This document shows, one piece after another, positions 36,764 through 46,621 of a stretch of DNA of 64,000 bases; within the stretch, counting starts at the first letter, position 1, and each line of letters starts with the position of its first letter. The notes beneath the pieces are model-generated. The model was given only the letters and a program-made list of their open reading frames with translations. It was not told the DNA's origin and made no database searches. The stretch is from Gammaproteobacteria bacterium (GTDB lineage: Bacteria; Pseudomonadota; Gammaproteobacteria; SZUA-229). The position numbers and the translations under genes were made by a program. The DNA lies in assembly GCA_016744065.1 (NCBI GenBank), contig JADGFA010000011.1, forward strand, positions 1 to 64,000, written 5' to 3'.

Positions 36764-39577
36764 TTAATGCAGTACATTTATATAGCTATCCACTTTAGGT
36801 TTTCTGTTGTATCGAGTAGGGAACAGACCTGTTAATTGTTCATGGCTTTTCTTTATCCATTTGTTATAATGGCCATCTTTAATTCTGTTCAGATTTATTT
36901 CAAAAAATTCTATTGATTTGTCTTCAAATGGAAAAGCCTGGTCTTCAAGCAGGATTTCATATTGATCTAGTTCTTCTGAATTTAGTTTTCCTGGTCTGTC
37001 AGATTCAAGCAATGATATGCTGAAGTCTTTGTATATCAGAGCTATTGAATGAGTCGCTTCTGTTGCAGCTTCATATATTTTATATTTTGATGCGTTACCA
37101 TAATATTTTACAGAATTTTTCATAGCAAACTTTTTCTTTTTCAAACTGCGTTTCAGAGGTAATGTTAGTTTAATTTTATCAAAACGTGCTTTTTCACTAC
37201 GAGCGAGTCCAAGGTATGCGAATGACGCAATGTATTTTGTTCTATCTGTTTTAGCATTATTCAATGCTTTTTTATCTGCCTTAATGATGCTTTTATACCC
37301 GTTATTCAGCTTTTTGGTTGAACCTTTTTTCGCATAAAGCTCGGTTAATTTATTCATAGACTCAAGGTATTGAGGGTAGGGTTTCTTGAATTTTCTTGCA
37401 TACTCTTCATATGATCTAATAGCATCATTGAATTTATTTTTTTCTTCATATAGCTCTGCAGCTTGCCATAATGCCGCGGATTTTAATGCTATATCATTTC
37501 CCATAGATGATATCTTTTCAAATTCTACAGCTGCTTTAATCCCCTGGTTTGAACTCAGGTAGGCAACTGATAGTTTTTTAGATACATCAGTTTGTAATTT
37601 ATTTGCAGGATATAATTTTTTGAAGCGCTTTATATCACTTATTGCACTTTCCCACTGCTTGTGTTGCATGTTTAGTGCTATTGCATCATACAGGCCTGTA
37701 GCAGCAATAGTGGAGCTGGCCGCAAGCATAGATATTCTTGAGAAGTGTTTTATTGCCTGAGGCGTGTTTTTTTCACTTTGTGCAAGCTCCCCCTGCTTGT
37801 AAATAGAGAGTGCGAGCTTGTCTGTATATTTTTTCTTTTGTTTTGAAGGTATGTTGTTTAGTTTTATTAGTTCTTTATATATTGATTCAGATTCAGCGTA
37901 TTCTTTTAATTTAAAATATGATTCAGCTTTAAGCGTATTTATATATGTATTTTTTTTATTCTTATTGTTATTAATTAATATATCAGCTAATTCGATAGTG
38001 GTTTTGTATTCTGTTGCTTTATAAGCAAGTTCGGCTGCATGTTGTATGATTTGATGCGTTTTTTTATCGGCAGGATATTTCTGTGCATATTTTAGTGCAT
38101 AATTAATGTGTTTTTTAAGGTAAGCTTTATTTTTTATGTTTTTGGTTAATAGCTTATCGCTAATTATGATTGATGCATAAGCTGCTTTTTTATGAATAAT
38201 TAATTCATTGTCATAAGCTGCCAGTTCATAATACTTAAGTGATTCACTGTATCTTTTCTTTTGTGCTAGTAATTCAGCATATAAAAAGTATATGTTATCT
38301 TTTTGAGCATAAGCACTGTAATGTTTTAAATATCGTTTATACCAGAGCTCAGTTCTTTTATAGTCATTGTTTTTTTCTGTTGTTTGGTATTTGTTATGAT
38401 AATAGCCTGTCATTAATACAACATATTCTTTTAATGATCGTCTTATAGCCCTGTTGATACTTGATTTTTCATTTTGATTTTTCCAATACATGCTTGAGGG
38501 GTTGTATTGTATATAAAAGCTTTCTATAGCACCGTAAACTTTATTGGTAAAACCACTGTTTTTCCATATTTCTATTATTTTAAGGTGAGAATAAGGGATG
38601 TTATTTGATTCTGGATACAGCTTTATAAATTGCTGATGTGTATTAACTGCATCAGAATAGCGTTCCTGTTTTAAATATATTTCTCCAACCATTGAGTATG
38701 TATGGTATGTATATATAAAATCAGGTTGGTTTTTGAAATATTCGTCTAAAGGTTCAGAGCCGCCTAAATATGAAAAGGCAAGGCCTACAGCCCTGAAATA
38801 TTCATTAAACTGTTCTTTTTCTGATTTATTGAGTTTTTCAAACTCATCAAATTCATGTTCTAATACAGCCTGAAGAAAATCATCCACTGCATCAGTATAA
38901 TATTGTTGTTTAAATCTGGACCACCCACGTTTAAATAATGATTTTTCATAAAAAATACTATTTTCTTTAGCAGTGATAACCTCAGTATATGAAAATTCAG
39001 CAGTGCTATAGTCCTGGTATGCGAATGCATCTTCAGCAATTCTAAATTGTGCTTCAGCATAAAATGAGCTTTTAGGGTATGTATCAACGAGTCTAGTTAA
39101 TGCGTCAACGGATTCCTGATGATTACCTCGTTGGTTATGTGCTTTTGCTATTTGATAGAGCAGGGTGTCATTGTTTTTAGATTTTGGATAGTCTCTAAGT
39201 GATGTGTTTAATAAATTTATAGTTTTATCCAGACGTGAATTATAGAGTTTATCGTCAAATGCATCTTTTTCACTCGGAGTTAAATTCTCCTGTTTCTGTA
39301 AAAGTTTATCACTGTAACTAAATTCTAATTCTGCAAGTCTACTTAATGCTTCTAGTCTTGAGTTGTCATCTTCACCTGCATTTTCAAGGTACTGAGTATA
39401 AGCAGATCTTATTTCTTTCTCAGTTTTTGGCTTTATAAAAACTTTATTTTTTGATTTTTTGTCCGATAAAACATCTATATCCGCCAGGCTGGATGGTGCA
39501 TCATCTGAATTACATGCAGTAACTAATAATATACTTAAAATAAAAAAACTGTGTTTAATGATGAGGTTAATAGACAT
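36764..39577 (-). CDS. Large TPR-repeat lipoprotein of 937 aa
   Basis: It has a lipobox (LLVTAC, Cys22) and then an almost wholly alpha-helical chain with many TPR/Sel1-like helical pairs (for example QIAKAHNQRGNHQESVDALT, AEAQFRIAEDAFAYQDY, AAELYEEKNKFNDAIRSYEE). It is lysine- and tyrosine-rich. It probably forms a large periplasmic superhelical scaffold on the outer membrane. The preceding gene ends 3 bp before its start, indicating translational coupling. Comparable long TPR lipoproteins occur beside ExbB/ExbD/TonB-like energisers in other gammaproteobacteria, but no such genes are present here. Confidence 0.8.
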   Translation of the reverse strand: MSINLIIKHSFFILSILLVTACNSDDAPSSLADIDVLSDKKSKNKVFIKPKTEKEIRSAYTQYLENAGEDDNSRLEALSRLAELEFSYSDKLLQKQENLTPSEKDAFDDKLYNSRLDKTINLLNTSLRDYPKSKNNDTLLYQIAKAHNQRGNHQESVDALTRLVDTYPKSSFYAEAQFRIAEDAFAYQDYSTAEFSYTEVITAKENSIFYEKSLFKRGWSRFKQQYYTDAVDDFLQAVLEHEFDEFEKLNKSEKEQFNEYFRAVGLAFSYLGGSEPLDEYFKNQPDFIYTYHTYSMVGEIYLKQERYSDAVNTHQQFIKLYPESNNIPYSHLKIIEIWKNSGFTNKVYGAIESFYIQYNPSSMYWKNQNEKSSINRAIRRSLKEYVVLMTGYYHNKYQTTEKNNDYKRTELWYKRYLKHYSAYAQKDNIYFLYAELLAQKKRYSESLKYYELAAYDNELIIHKKAAYASIIISDKLLTKNIKNKAYLKKHINYALKYAQKYPADKKTHQIIQHAAELAYKATEYKTTIELADILINNNKNKKNTYINTLKAESYFKLKEYAESESIYKELIKLNNIPSKQKKKYTDKLALSIYKQGELAQSEKNTPQAIKHFSRISMLAASSTIAATGLYDAIALNMQHKQWESAISDIKRFKKLYPANKLQTDVSKKLSVAYLSSNQGIKAAVEFEKISSMGNDIALKSAALWQAAELYEEKNKFNDAIRSYEEYARKFKKPYPQYLESMNKLTELYAKKGSTKKLNNGYKSIIKADKKALNNAKTDRTKYIASFAYLGLARSEKARFDKIKLTLPLKRSLKKKKFAMKNSVKYYGNASKYKIYEAATEATHSIALIYKDFSISLLESDRPGKLNSEELDQYEILLEDQAFPFEDKSIEFFEINLNRIKDGHYNKWIKKSHEQLTGLFPTRYNRKPKVDSYINVLH

Positions 39578-39580
39578 GTT

Positions 39581-40987
39581 TTATTCATCTGCTGCTTGAG
39601 CGCTATCATATAAGCGAGCAAGACCATACCGGGATTGATTAAGGTAACTTTTTAAATATTCTTTTCTCTTGACGGATAAATCATCAATAATCTTTTTATA
39701 TATAGAATTATATTTTGATATTAATTTAGATATTTTTTTCTTAATTTTAGAGTTACCTGTTAAATTGTTAAATTCATTGAGTCTCTGAAAGTTTTTAATG
39801 AAAGATTTTGGATATCGACTTCCGTAATCAAAGCTATTGTTTTGAAGTATAAAGCTAGATATGTCTTCGTTATATTCTAATTTTGAAAAATCAGTATTTT
39901 TTAATGATATATTATTGAGGTGATTTATGCGTTTTTGATAATAGTTCATCGCTTCAGTATAGGTGGCTGTAACAGTAATTTCCTGTTGTAATTTTTCATA
40001 GACATAAGGAACGAGCAGATAAGATTCATCTACAGATAAGTCAAAGGTTTTTTTATCTTTAAGAATGGTAAGTGCATTTAAACCGCCAATAAAATCACCC
40101 TGGCTGGTAGCCGTTAACCCAATGCCTAATAAAGCCCTGTTAGTATATCTACTATTTAATCCTATATTTCTGAATGCATTGCGTGCATCACGATAGTACT
40201 CTCGTTGTAATAAGGCATAACCTAATACCAGGTATAGTCGGTTGGTTAATTCATCTTTATTCGTCTTATTGTATTGTAAAATTAAGTTCTGGATTTTAGT
40301 CTGGGCATCGGTCCACCAACCCTGTCTAATATTGGCAATAGCAGTATTAAGTTGCGCATAACCGTAATATTGAGAAGTATCCTTAATTTTACTGTAATTA
40401 TTAACGGCTTTACGGTGTTGTTTTAAATGTTGAAGGGCAGAACCATTAAGTAGATATGCGTAGGATGCATCTTCTTCTGAGAGTTCTGAGAATATCCCCG
40501 TTAATAACTTATTAACCTGTTGCCACTCATTTCTCTGGGAATGATATTTAGCAAATATAAACTGTATTGTTGCTAAAAGTGACTGGTCACCTTCATCTTT
40601 AATGTCATGAAACAATGTATTAGCAAGATTCCATTCATTTTTATTGAGTAAAAGCTCTATAAATATAAAGATAGCTTTTGTGTCCAGATTATTTCTGATC
40701 GTATCTATATTAGTGTAAATTAATTGAATAGCTGCTACTGACTGGTTTGAATTATGGAGTCTATTTACTGCAGCTAGTAATAGATCAATATCAGTAATGC
40801 TTTGTCGGCTTTTTTCTGTGTAGCTTGATGAATCTTGATAAAACTCGGTAGAAAGGCGTTTAAAGTCATTTTCTATTAAGTTAATTTTATTGTTTATTTT
40901 TATCTGGTCAGCATGGGCTGACTGGAAACTAATCAGGAATAGAAATAGGAGTAGTGTGTCTAAAGCATATTTAACCCCGTTGCTCAT
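39581..40987 (-). CDS. Exported TPR-like protein
   Basis: About 468 aa from the ATG at 40987. A longer frame opens with a TTG at 41035, but the ATG gives a proper signal peptide (TLLLFLFLISFQSAHA, then DQ). The mature protein is alpha-helical with TPR-like repeats (FAKYHSQRNEWQQVNKLL, YLLNGSALQHLKQHRKAVN, YLVLGYALLQREYYRDARN). It is the first gene of the TPR operon and ends 3 bp before the 937-aa gene. It is probably periplasmic and works with the two TPR lipoproteins. Confidence 0.78.
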   Translation of the reverse strand: MSNGVKYALDTLLLFLFLISFQSAHADQIKINNKINLIENDFKRLSTEFYQDSSSYTEKSRQSITDIDLLLAAVNRLHNSNQSVAAIQLIYTNIDTIRNNLDTKAIFIFIELLLNKNEWNLANTLFHDIKDEGDQSLLATIQFIFAKYHSQRNEWQQVNKLLTGIFSELSEEDASYAYLLNGSALQHLKQHRKAVNNYSKIKDTSQYYGYAQLNTAIANIRQGWWTDAQTKIQNLILQYNKTNKDELTNRLYLVLGYALLQREYYRDARNAFRNIGLNSRYTNRALLGIGLTATSQGDFIGGLNALTILKDKKTFDLSVDESYLLVPYVYEKLQQEITVTATYTEAMNYYQKRINHLNNISLKNTDFSKLEYNEDISSFILQNNSFDYGSRYPKSFIKNFQRLNEFNNLTGNSKIKKKISKLISKYNSIYKKIIDDLSVKRKEYLKSYLNQSRYGLARLYDSAQAADE

Positions 40988-41216
40988 TGCATTAAATCCA
41001 TTTCCCAATATTGCTTCTATTTTAAATAAAATCAATAACTTAGTTTTTGTATGATTGTTTTTCAGGTGGGAAATATACCATTAGAGACGTTTTCTGGCAA
41101 ATTTGTTTGGAGCTTAAATAGAAGCCTGTTAAATACTCTGTTTGGCGTATTTTAAGAGGCCTCTATTTGTTGTGCGCCTGTACCGTTAAGAGGCTGAAGA
41201 AGGGCGGTGTTGTTTA

Positions 41217-42965
41217 TTATGCGCCCAGCATTCCTCCATTGATAACCCTGCGTATTGACTGAGCTACCATAGGGTCTCTGGAGCTAAAACTTATTTTACT
41301 GTTTTTAAGATATTTAATACCGTGACTTTTTATATAAGCAACAGCGGTATGGGTATTATCAAAATCTTTTTGTATGCCCGTACCACTGCTATCTAACATG
41401 CTATATAAATTTGTACATATACCACTATTTAAACAAAGCGCAGCCAAAGCAGGTGATTCTTCACAAATACCACCAAACCACTGATTAAAGCGTGCAGGGT
41501 TTCGATGGATGAGTTTTTCGGCGCTTATTTTGCTGCCTCCACTATTGCGAAAGCTTGTGTTTTGATCCCAGTAGGTTTTTGCCTGTTTTAGAATGTCTTT
41601 AGTGCCCGATACATCGGCGAATAACTGCACTACGTCAATAATGGCGAATATTCCGGCTCTGACTATGGAGACAATAACGCCTATACCCGAGGTCATTAGT
41701 TGGATCGCGCCATCAAATACACCCGCAGCAGTACTTTTAAGCCCTTGCCAGATATCACTGGTCATTTCTGAATAAATAGAGTCAATCATCATTTTGGCAT
41801 GCCCAGCCTTAATTTTAGCTCTTTTAAGAAGGCCACGTGCTTTCCACTTAATAATTGCTGCTTTAGTTGTTTTATATATTCCTTCAAGTGTTTTAACTGC
41901 AGCACCGCCTAGTGGAACGGCAATTTTGAAAATTTCTTTAATAATTAAACTAATGCCATATTCTATTGCGGATCTGGTTGCCTGTACGGCTCCCATTTTT
42001 AACAAACTTTTTAATGACTCCCATAGATCCATAAAAACTTTTCTGAGTTTAGTTTTCCAGGTATTTAAAACAGGCTGATCAGCACTAATATTTTTGGTTC
42101 CTTTATCATTTTGAGTTGCTGCAGCAGAGGCTACAGCCTTTGTAGCAACTTTATTACGTACACTGTCAATACCATTATGCATGGTATTTGAAGATGATCT
42201 CTTCGTTGTAGCATCAAAAACAGACCCTCTTTTTTCAGCAAACGTTGAGACATTGCTATAGTTAGTATTGAATTTATTGATACCTGGTGTTGCATGTACA
42301 CTGGCACCAGGTACACCATCCGGGGCTCTGCCTCCCAGGCCATTGATATAACCATGAGTATGTTTTGTAATGCCAGTCGCACCAGCAACACTCAATGCAG
42401 ATGAGAAGAGTTGTTTAGCAATGGCTTCAGGGCTATTACTCAGGTTTGTATTGCCTAATAAATATAGAACCCCTAGTCTCTGATGGTCGTTTTCATTCTC
42501 TTCTCCCATTGCATTACCTGAAAGTGAAGCTGACTTACCCATCTCAGTCGCTTCCTGCTTAATGAAACTGTCTAAATCTGTAATAGCGCCTTTTTTATTA
42601 CGGCTACTATTCATCCAGCTAAGGCCCTTTGTTTTCTTCCAGGCCTCAAATGCCTGCATAAGCGGTTGATAGTTTGTAGGTGTTCGATTTTCAAGATAAG
42701 TTTTGAGGTATGAATCGACGGTTTTTAACTGTTTACTGCGTCCAGAAATATTAGTAGCAACAAAAGTGCGTTCTTTCCAGCTTTTATAGGTAAGCAGAAT
42801 ACGTAGCTTAGGTGGTGGGGCTTTTGGCTGCTTTTTAGAGCTGCTGACTGGACTCGTTGACGATATACGTTGGGCAAAAATATTGGTTGCGCCACAAATA
42901 CTACAAACAGCGCCCTTTTCTGTATTTTTGATAACACCGTTACAGTTGGGGATAACGCACTTCAT
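41217..42965 (-). CDS. Unknown 582-aa protein with N-terminal zinc ribbon
   Basis: I do not recognise the family. It begins with a zinc-ribbon pattern, CVIPNCNG and CSICGATN (Cys3, Cys8, Cys21, Cys24), then a basic, proline- and serine-rich linker. A central Gly/Asn region follows (about 185-265) with HTHGYINGLGGRAPDGVPG. A helical, hydrophobic middle (about 320-450, including IGVIVSIVRAGIFAIIDVVQ) could insert into membranes. The C-terminal domain holds several Cys (GICEESPALAALCLNSGICTN). With no signal peptide and lying in the T6SS locus, it is a reasonable cargo or effector candidate, but there is no direct evidence. Confidence 0.7.
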   Translation of the reverse strand: MKCVIPNCNGVIKNTEKGAVCSICGATNIFAQRISSTSPVSSSKKQPKAPPPKLRILLTYKSWKERTFVATNISGRSKQLKTVDSYLKTYLENRTPTNYQPLMQAFEAWKKTKGLSWMNSSRNKKGAITDLDSFIKQEATEMGKSASLSGNAMGEENENDHQRLGVLYLLGNTNLSNSPEAIAKQLFSSALSVAGATGITKHTHGYINGLGGRAPDGVPGASVHATPGINKFNTNYSNVSTFAEKRGSVFDATTKRSSSNTMHNGIDSVRNKVATKAVASAAATQNDKGTKNISADQPVLNTWKTKLRKVFMDLWESLKSLLKMGAVQATRSAIEYGISLIIKEIFKIAVPLGGAAVKTLEGIYKTTKAAIIKWKARGLLKRAKIKAGHAKMMIDSIYSEMTSDIWQGLKSTAAGVFDGAIQLMTSGIGVIVSIVRAGIFAIIDVVQLFADVSGTKDILKQAKTYWDQNTSFRNSGGSKISAEKLIHRNPARFNQWFGGICEESPALAALCLNSGICTNLYSMLDSSGTGIQKDFDNTHTAVAYIKSHGIKYLKNSKISFSSRDPMVAQSIRRVINGGMLGA

Positions 42966-43160
42966 TAATAACTCCTAATTTACTTATTATCACAGATTGA
43001 CAGACAGTTATAAAACATAGCAATCTAGTTAGTGAATTTAGACTAGTTTTAAGCTAAAGAGAAGCCAAATAATGAATGAAGTCTGATTTTTTAAAAGGTT
43101 ATCTTAGGCGCATTGTTATGGAAAAAGCTTAGAGAGTACCTAACTGTTAATTTATATTAA

Positions 43161-43637
43161 TTAGTTTTCAAAAATTGAATTAAAGTACTTTATACCTACA
43201 GCAAGTATTATTGCAAACATAAAAAATATAGCCACCATTAGCCCATACTTAAGGGGGGATATGTTTTTCGATGTTATTAAACAGGAGTTACCAGGGTTTT
43301 TAGGGCTATAGTAGACAGTTATCTCTCTGGCATTCTGGTATTTGTTTATTAATTCCTGAGCATGTTTTTCATCGGAAAAAACATTGGGGATTAAGGGGTA
43401 GAACTGGGAGCCCTTATAATTAATGTTGTTAACAGAGTAGCTGTATTCCATGTTGATTTTATATTCTGTAAATTTTTTGTTTGTAGACATGGGGGAAATA
43501 GTGTCATTATGAACTTTTTCAAGTTCAATATATTCTATTGTTCCTTTTGATTCATGCCAGCTACGACTGTCAAAAAATAACCATAATGTGAAAGCAATGA
43601 TTATGAGTACAATTGATAATGTTATATATAGTGACAT
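43161..43637 (-). CDS. DUF3592-type membrane protein
   Basis: About 158 aa from the ATG at 43637. A longer frame from 43685 overlaps the upstream gene and would only add polar residues. Two membrane helices (ITLSIVLIIIAFTLWLFF near the start and MVAIFFMFAIILAVGI near the end) flank a periplasmic domain typical of DUF3592 (YSYSVNNINYKGSQF, ITVYYSPKNPGNSCL). It is the last gene of a three-gene set with the 606-aa and 278-aa proteins and may be part of their immunity. Confidence 0.72.
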   Translation of the reverse strand: MSLYITLSIVLIIIAFTLWLFFDSRSWHESKGTIEYIELEKVHNDTISPMSTNKKFTEYKINMEYSYSVNNINYKGSQFYPLIPNVFSDEKHAQELINKYQNAREITVYYSPKNPGNSCLITSKNISPLKYGLMVAIFFMFAIILAVGIKYFNSIFEN

Positions 43638-43647
43638 GGCTGAATTA

Positions 43648-44484
43648 TTATCTGACAATTGTCCAGTTTCCCTTGATCCTGGCAAAGTACAGGCCTATAT
43701 CAAAATACATGTCTTCAGATTCTATAATGATTGCATCCTCATTGTTTTTTCTGGTCATGTTTATTAGCTGGCCACTGCCACAAATATTAAATTTTATTTC
43801 ATCGGGGTCAATTTCATCAATCTTTAGATTTTCCTGTTTTTGTAACCATTCATAACTTTTAACCGCAACTTCTTTAAGCCTGTCTACAGTTTTTCCTTCG
43901 GAAAGAGCGTCGTCCTGTATTTTGTATAACTGTAAATCAACGGCCTGTTTAGTGTTGTTTAGAACTGAGTTAGCCAGTTTATTTGCAAGCTGGATCATTT
44001 GTGCTTTATCTTGAGAATTAATTGAATTAATAGTTTCTGCATCATCCCACAATTTTGTAAAGATTTTATTATTAATATTAAATTTAATACTTTTTGTAAA
44101 TGGGTATTTAACTTCAGGGTCAGAAGTATGTTCAATTGTTGCTAATATTTTTAAAGGTGTAGGTATCTCTTGCTTGTCATCATGTAGAAAAATTGATGCA
44201 CTTAATTTTGGTGAATAACCTGTTGATTCTTCATGTGGATAAATGCTGTAAGAAATAGTGTTTTCTCCATTTCTTAACCATAAATTAACGGGTTCAGTTG
44301 TAACTAAACCATCAGTATCGAGGTTTTTTATAAATGGAACCCCATTTATTGAAATGTCTGATATGGCATCTGTCATTTCAACTTTTATATATTGTTTTGA
44401 AATAGTTATTTCCTGGCTCATAGTATTCTCATGTGTAAATATGGTAAGTAGTAAAAATATTTTTAAGATATATACGTGTTTCAT
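43648..44484 (-). CDS. Exported unknown protein of 278 aa
   Basis: A hydrophobic leader (HVYILKIFLLLTIFTHENTMS) suggests export. The first half is beta-rich (ISINGVPFIKN, LWLRNGENTISYSIYPHE). The second half has helices (AQMIQLANKLANSVLNNTKQAVDLQ) and ends in GLYFARIKGNWTIVR. Family not recognised. It starts 15 bp after the 606-aa gene and is followed 10 bp later by the DUF3592 gene. Export and position fit an immunity protein for the 606-aa candidate effector, but this is inference. Confidence 0.65.
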   Translation of the reverse strand: MKHVYILKIFLLLTIFTHENTMSQEITISKQYIKVEMTDAISDISINGVPFIKNLDTDGLVTTEPVNLWLRNGENTISYSIYPHEESTGYSPKLSASIFLHDDKQEIPTPLKILATIEHTSDPEVKYPFTKSIKFNINNKIFTKLWDDAETINSINSQDKAQMIQLANKLANSVLNNTKQAVDLQLYKIQDDALSEGKTVDRLKEVAVKSYEWLQKQENLKIDEIDPDEIKFNICGSGQLINMTRKNNEDAIIIESEDMYFDIGLYFARIKGNWTIVR

Positions 44485-44499
44485 GATATTTAGACTCTT

Positions 44500-46320
44500 T
44501 TATTTAGGTAAGAGTTTTTTGTTCTCACTCTTGTATATTTCAACCTGTTTCCAGGGTTCCCATTTTTTAACTTTTGTTTTAGATCTTACCTTAAAGTACC
44601 TGATAGTCACTTTTGCTGTTCCAATAAAAGGCGTTAGCAAAATATTTGTCTGTAAATATAGCCCTGTTTTATCGAGTGATAAAATGTCCTCACCTGTTAC
44701 CTTGGACTCTCCAGAAACTGACATAGCAACAGATACAACATAATCACTTCCTGCTCTGGCAAGTAGTTCTAATGCGACTCCTCCCTCCGTTGAAAACTTA
44801 GCCTCTCCTGTTATATCTTTACTACCATCAGAATAAAATTTACCTGCAGGCTTACCCAGTAGCGATGCCTTGCAGTTAGCCGCAGCAGATAGTTGTATAT
44901 CAAGTAAGTGTTCAGTCGCTAGTTTAGCTAAATTTGGAGGTATACCAGCTGCAGTTAAAGCAAGTGTCCCCATACTTAATATTATTTTAATTTCTATTCC
45001 AAGAATTGGATTAAGGCCAAAATCACTTGAAATATTATAATACGCACGCCAGTCTTTATCTTCTTTCCATCCCCAGTTTGCTGAGAAGGAGCCTGTAGGA
45101 GCTGTGATTTTTGGTGCCAGCTCAACTGGACTCATACTAAAAAAACTCTTGCCCCAGTGTTCCCAGCCTTCATTTACTTTATCGGCCCAAACTTTAAAGA
45201 TTGATAAATCACCCTGGAGGGTATAGTACTGACTAGGAAAACACTCTATTTGTACCGTTTTACCAGCTTTATCACAACCATGCCCCTGTATACTGGTAGT
45301 CGTTGCTGAAGCATCAATAGGCCACTTATCCAGCTTTTCTTTATTTTCCCCTTTGAGTAGTATTTTGCTACTTTCCTTATTTACAAGTTCATTTGTTTCA
45401 TCTGTTATATAAAAACAGGAGCTGCTTTTATTGTTTTGAAGATTAACACTGCAATCTATTTCGTCTTTACCTGCAAACTCTTCCTTTAGAGTAACTTTTA
45501 CACCCATAAGTTCATATTCTTCCATGCGGGTTTTGTCTGGAGTCGGAACGACCTGAAGTATGCCTTTTTTGTTTTGGCTTCTTCCATGAGAGCATTTTAC
45601 ATTCAGGCTGTTAATTGTGCAGTTGCACTCTTCTGACTGGTTAAGTCCACTACCGGCAATGGGCTCGGGACCTTTACTGGCATCTTTATCACTGTGCTTT
45701 TCCCCAGCATCTGGAGTAGAGTCGCTAGAAGGGGGGGCTGAATACCTGTCAACAACAACGACAATTGCGCCTGATGCCAGGCTGCTTGTTACTGATGTTA
45801 ATAGCTTACTCTCTGACCCCGTTTGTGGTAAGTCGAGTTCTTTGCATACATTTTTTAACTGCTCTGTGCTTGGTGATAGTTCCTTTATATATTTCTCAGC
45901 TTCTACTTTACTCGTAAATTTTTTTACTTCTCTAGGATTGCTGATTAATAAACTGGCTGCTGGAGCAAAGGTATGCTTGTTGTTATTTTTATCTTTAACC
46001 GTTCTTTTTTCAGGTGCATCCTCAGACGGAGAAGGGATGTCTATTTTAAAGGCTTTAATTTGTCCTTTATTAAATAGTTTGGCTACGGCACTAACTAACT
46101 GGCTATTATTATAAACTGGCTTAGCGTTTAATGTTGTTGACGCGTATATTTTTAACCAGAAATCAGTTGGAACGACCAGATTATATATAAACTGTGTCGC
46201 CTGAATATGGCTATGAAACTGCTCTGCTTTTATTGTTGCCGGTGCAGGTTTGTCTTTGTTGATATGGATTTTATAATACTGGCCAAAATGGTCTTTTACA
46301 AGCTGACTATTTACTAACAT
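44500..46320 (-). CDS. Candidate T6SS cargo protein of 606 aa
   Basis: A leaderless multidomain protein with no recognised catalytic motif. Residues about 1-205 form an N-terminal domain with a FAPAASLLISNPREVKKFTS block and ending ASGAIVVVVDRYS. Such N-termini precede varied C-terminal domains in secreted proteins. A Ser/Asp/Pro-rich linker (about 206-235) follows. Next is a beta-type region with CNCTINSLNVKCSHGR. The rest includes GSFSANWGWKEDKDWRAYYNIS and a moderately hydrophobic stretch (IEIKIILSMGTLALTAAGIP). It lies between clpV and an exported 278-aa protein, suggesting an effector with its immunity gene. Confidence 0.68.
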   Translation of the reverse strand: MLVNSQLVKDHFGQYYKIHINKDKPAPATIKAEQFHSHIQATQFIYNLVVPTDFWLKIYASTTLNAKPVYNNSQLVSAVAKLFNKGQIKAFKIDIPSPSEDAPEKRTVKDKNNNKHTFAPAASLLISNPREVKKFTSKVEAEKYIKELSPSTEQLKNVCKELDLPQTGSESKLLTSVTSSLASGAIVVVVDRYSAPPSSDSTPDAGEKHSDKDASKGPEPIAGSGLNQSEECNCTINSLNVKCSHGRSQNKKGILQVVPTPDKTRMEEYELMGVKVTLKEEFAGKDEIDCSVNLQNNKSSSCFYITDETNELVNKESSKILLKGENKEKLDKWPIDASATTTSIQGHGCDKAGKTVQIECFPSQYYTLQGDLSIFKVWADKVNEGWEHWGKSFFSMSPVELAPKITAPTGSFSANWGWKEDKDWRAYYNISSDFGLNPILGIEIKIILSMGTLALTAAGIPPNLAKLATEHLLDIQLSAAANCKASLLGKPAGKFYSDGSKDITGEAKFSTEGGVALELLARAGSDYVVSVAMSVSGESKVTGEDILSLDKTGLYLQTNILLTPFIGTAKVTIRYFKVRSKTKVKKWEPWKQVEIYKSENKKLLPK

Positions 46321-46621
46321 GGCTTCCTTGATTCAAATTATGATTAACTCTCGTTTATATACTAACTAAAAAAAGTTGTAACTTCATTAGGTTAGGTTTA
46401 ATTCTTTTAACTATTTATAGGTGCTTTTGTTTGGGGTTACTGATTGATTGCTGTGACAGGGGACTCAGGACTAATGCGCTCGTTTCAATGTAATGATTCA
46501 CTTTACAAATACCTCTTAACTTATTGATATAATTCTTATTTCTATAACAATTTATTTTGGGGCTATCATACCCTCCAAACCGATGTTCGGGGATATGATC
46601 GTCTTTTAAAGCCCAGTATAA
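46321..46621. other. Gap after clpV with an imperfect hairpin
   Basis: 301 bp between the clpV stop and the 606-aa gene. It holds a long imperfect hairpin at 46560-46614 (outer GGGCT/AGCCC; inner ATCATACCC/GGG-A-TATGAT). There is no T-run on the minus strand, so termination would be partial at best. No ORF or clear promoter is seen. Confidence 0.4.
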
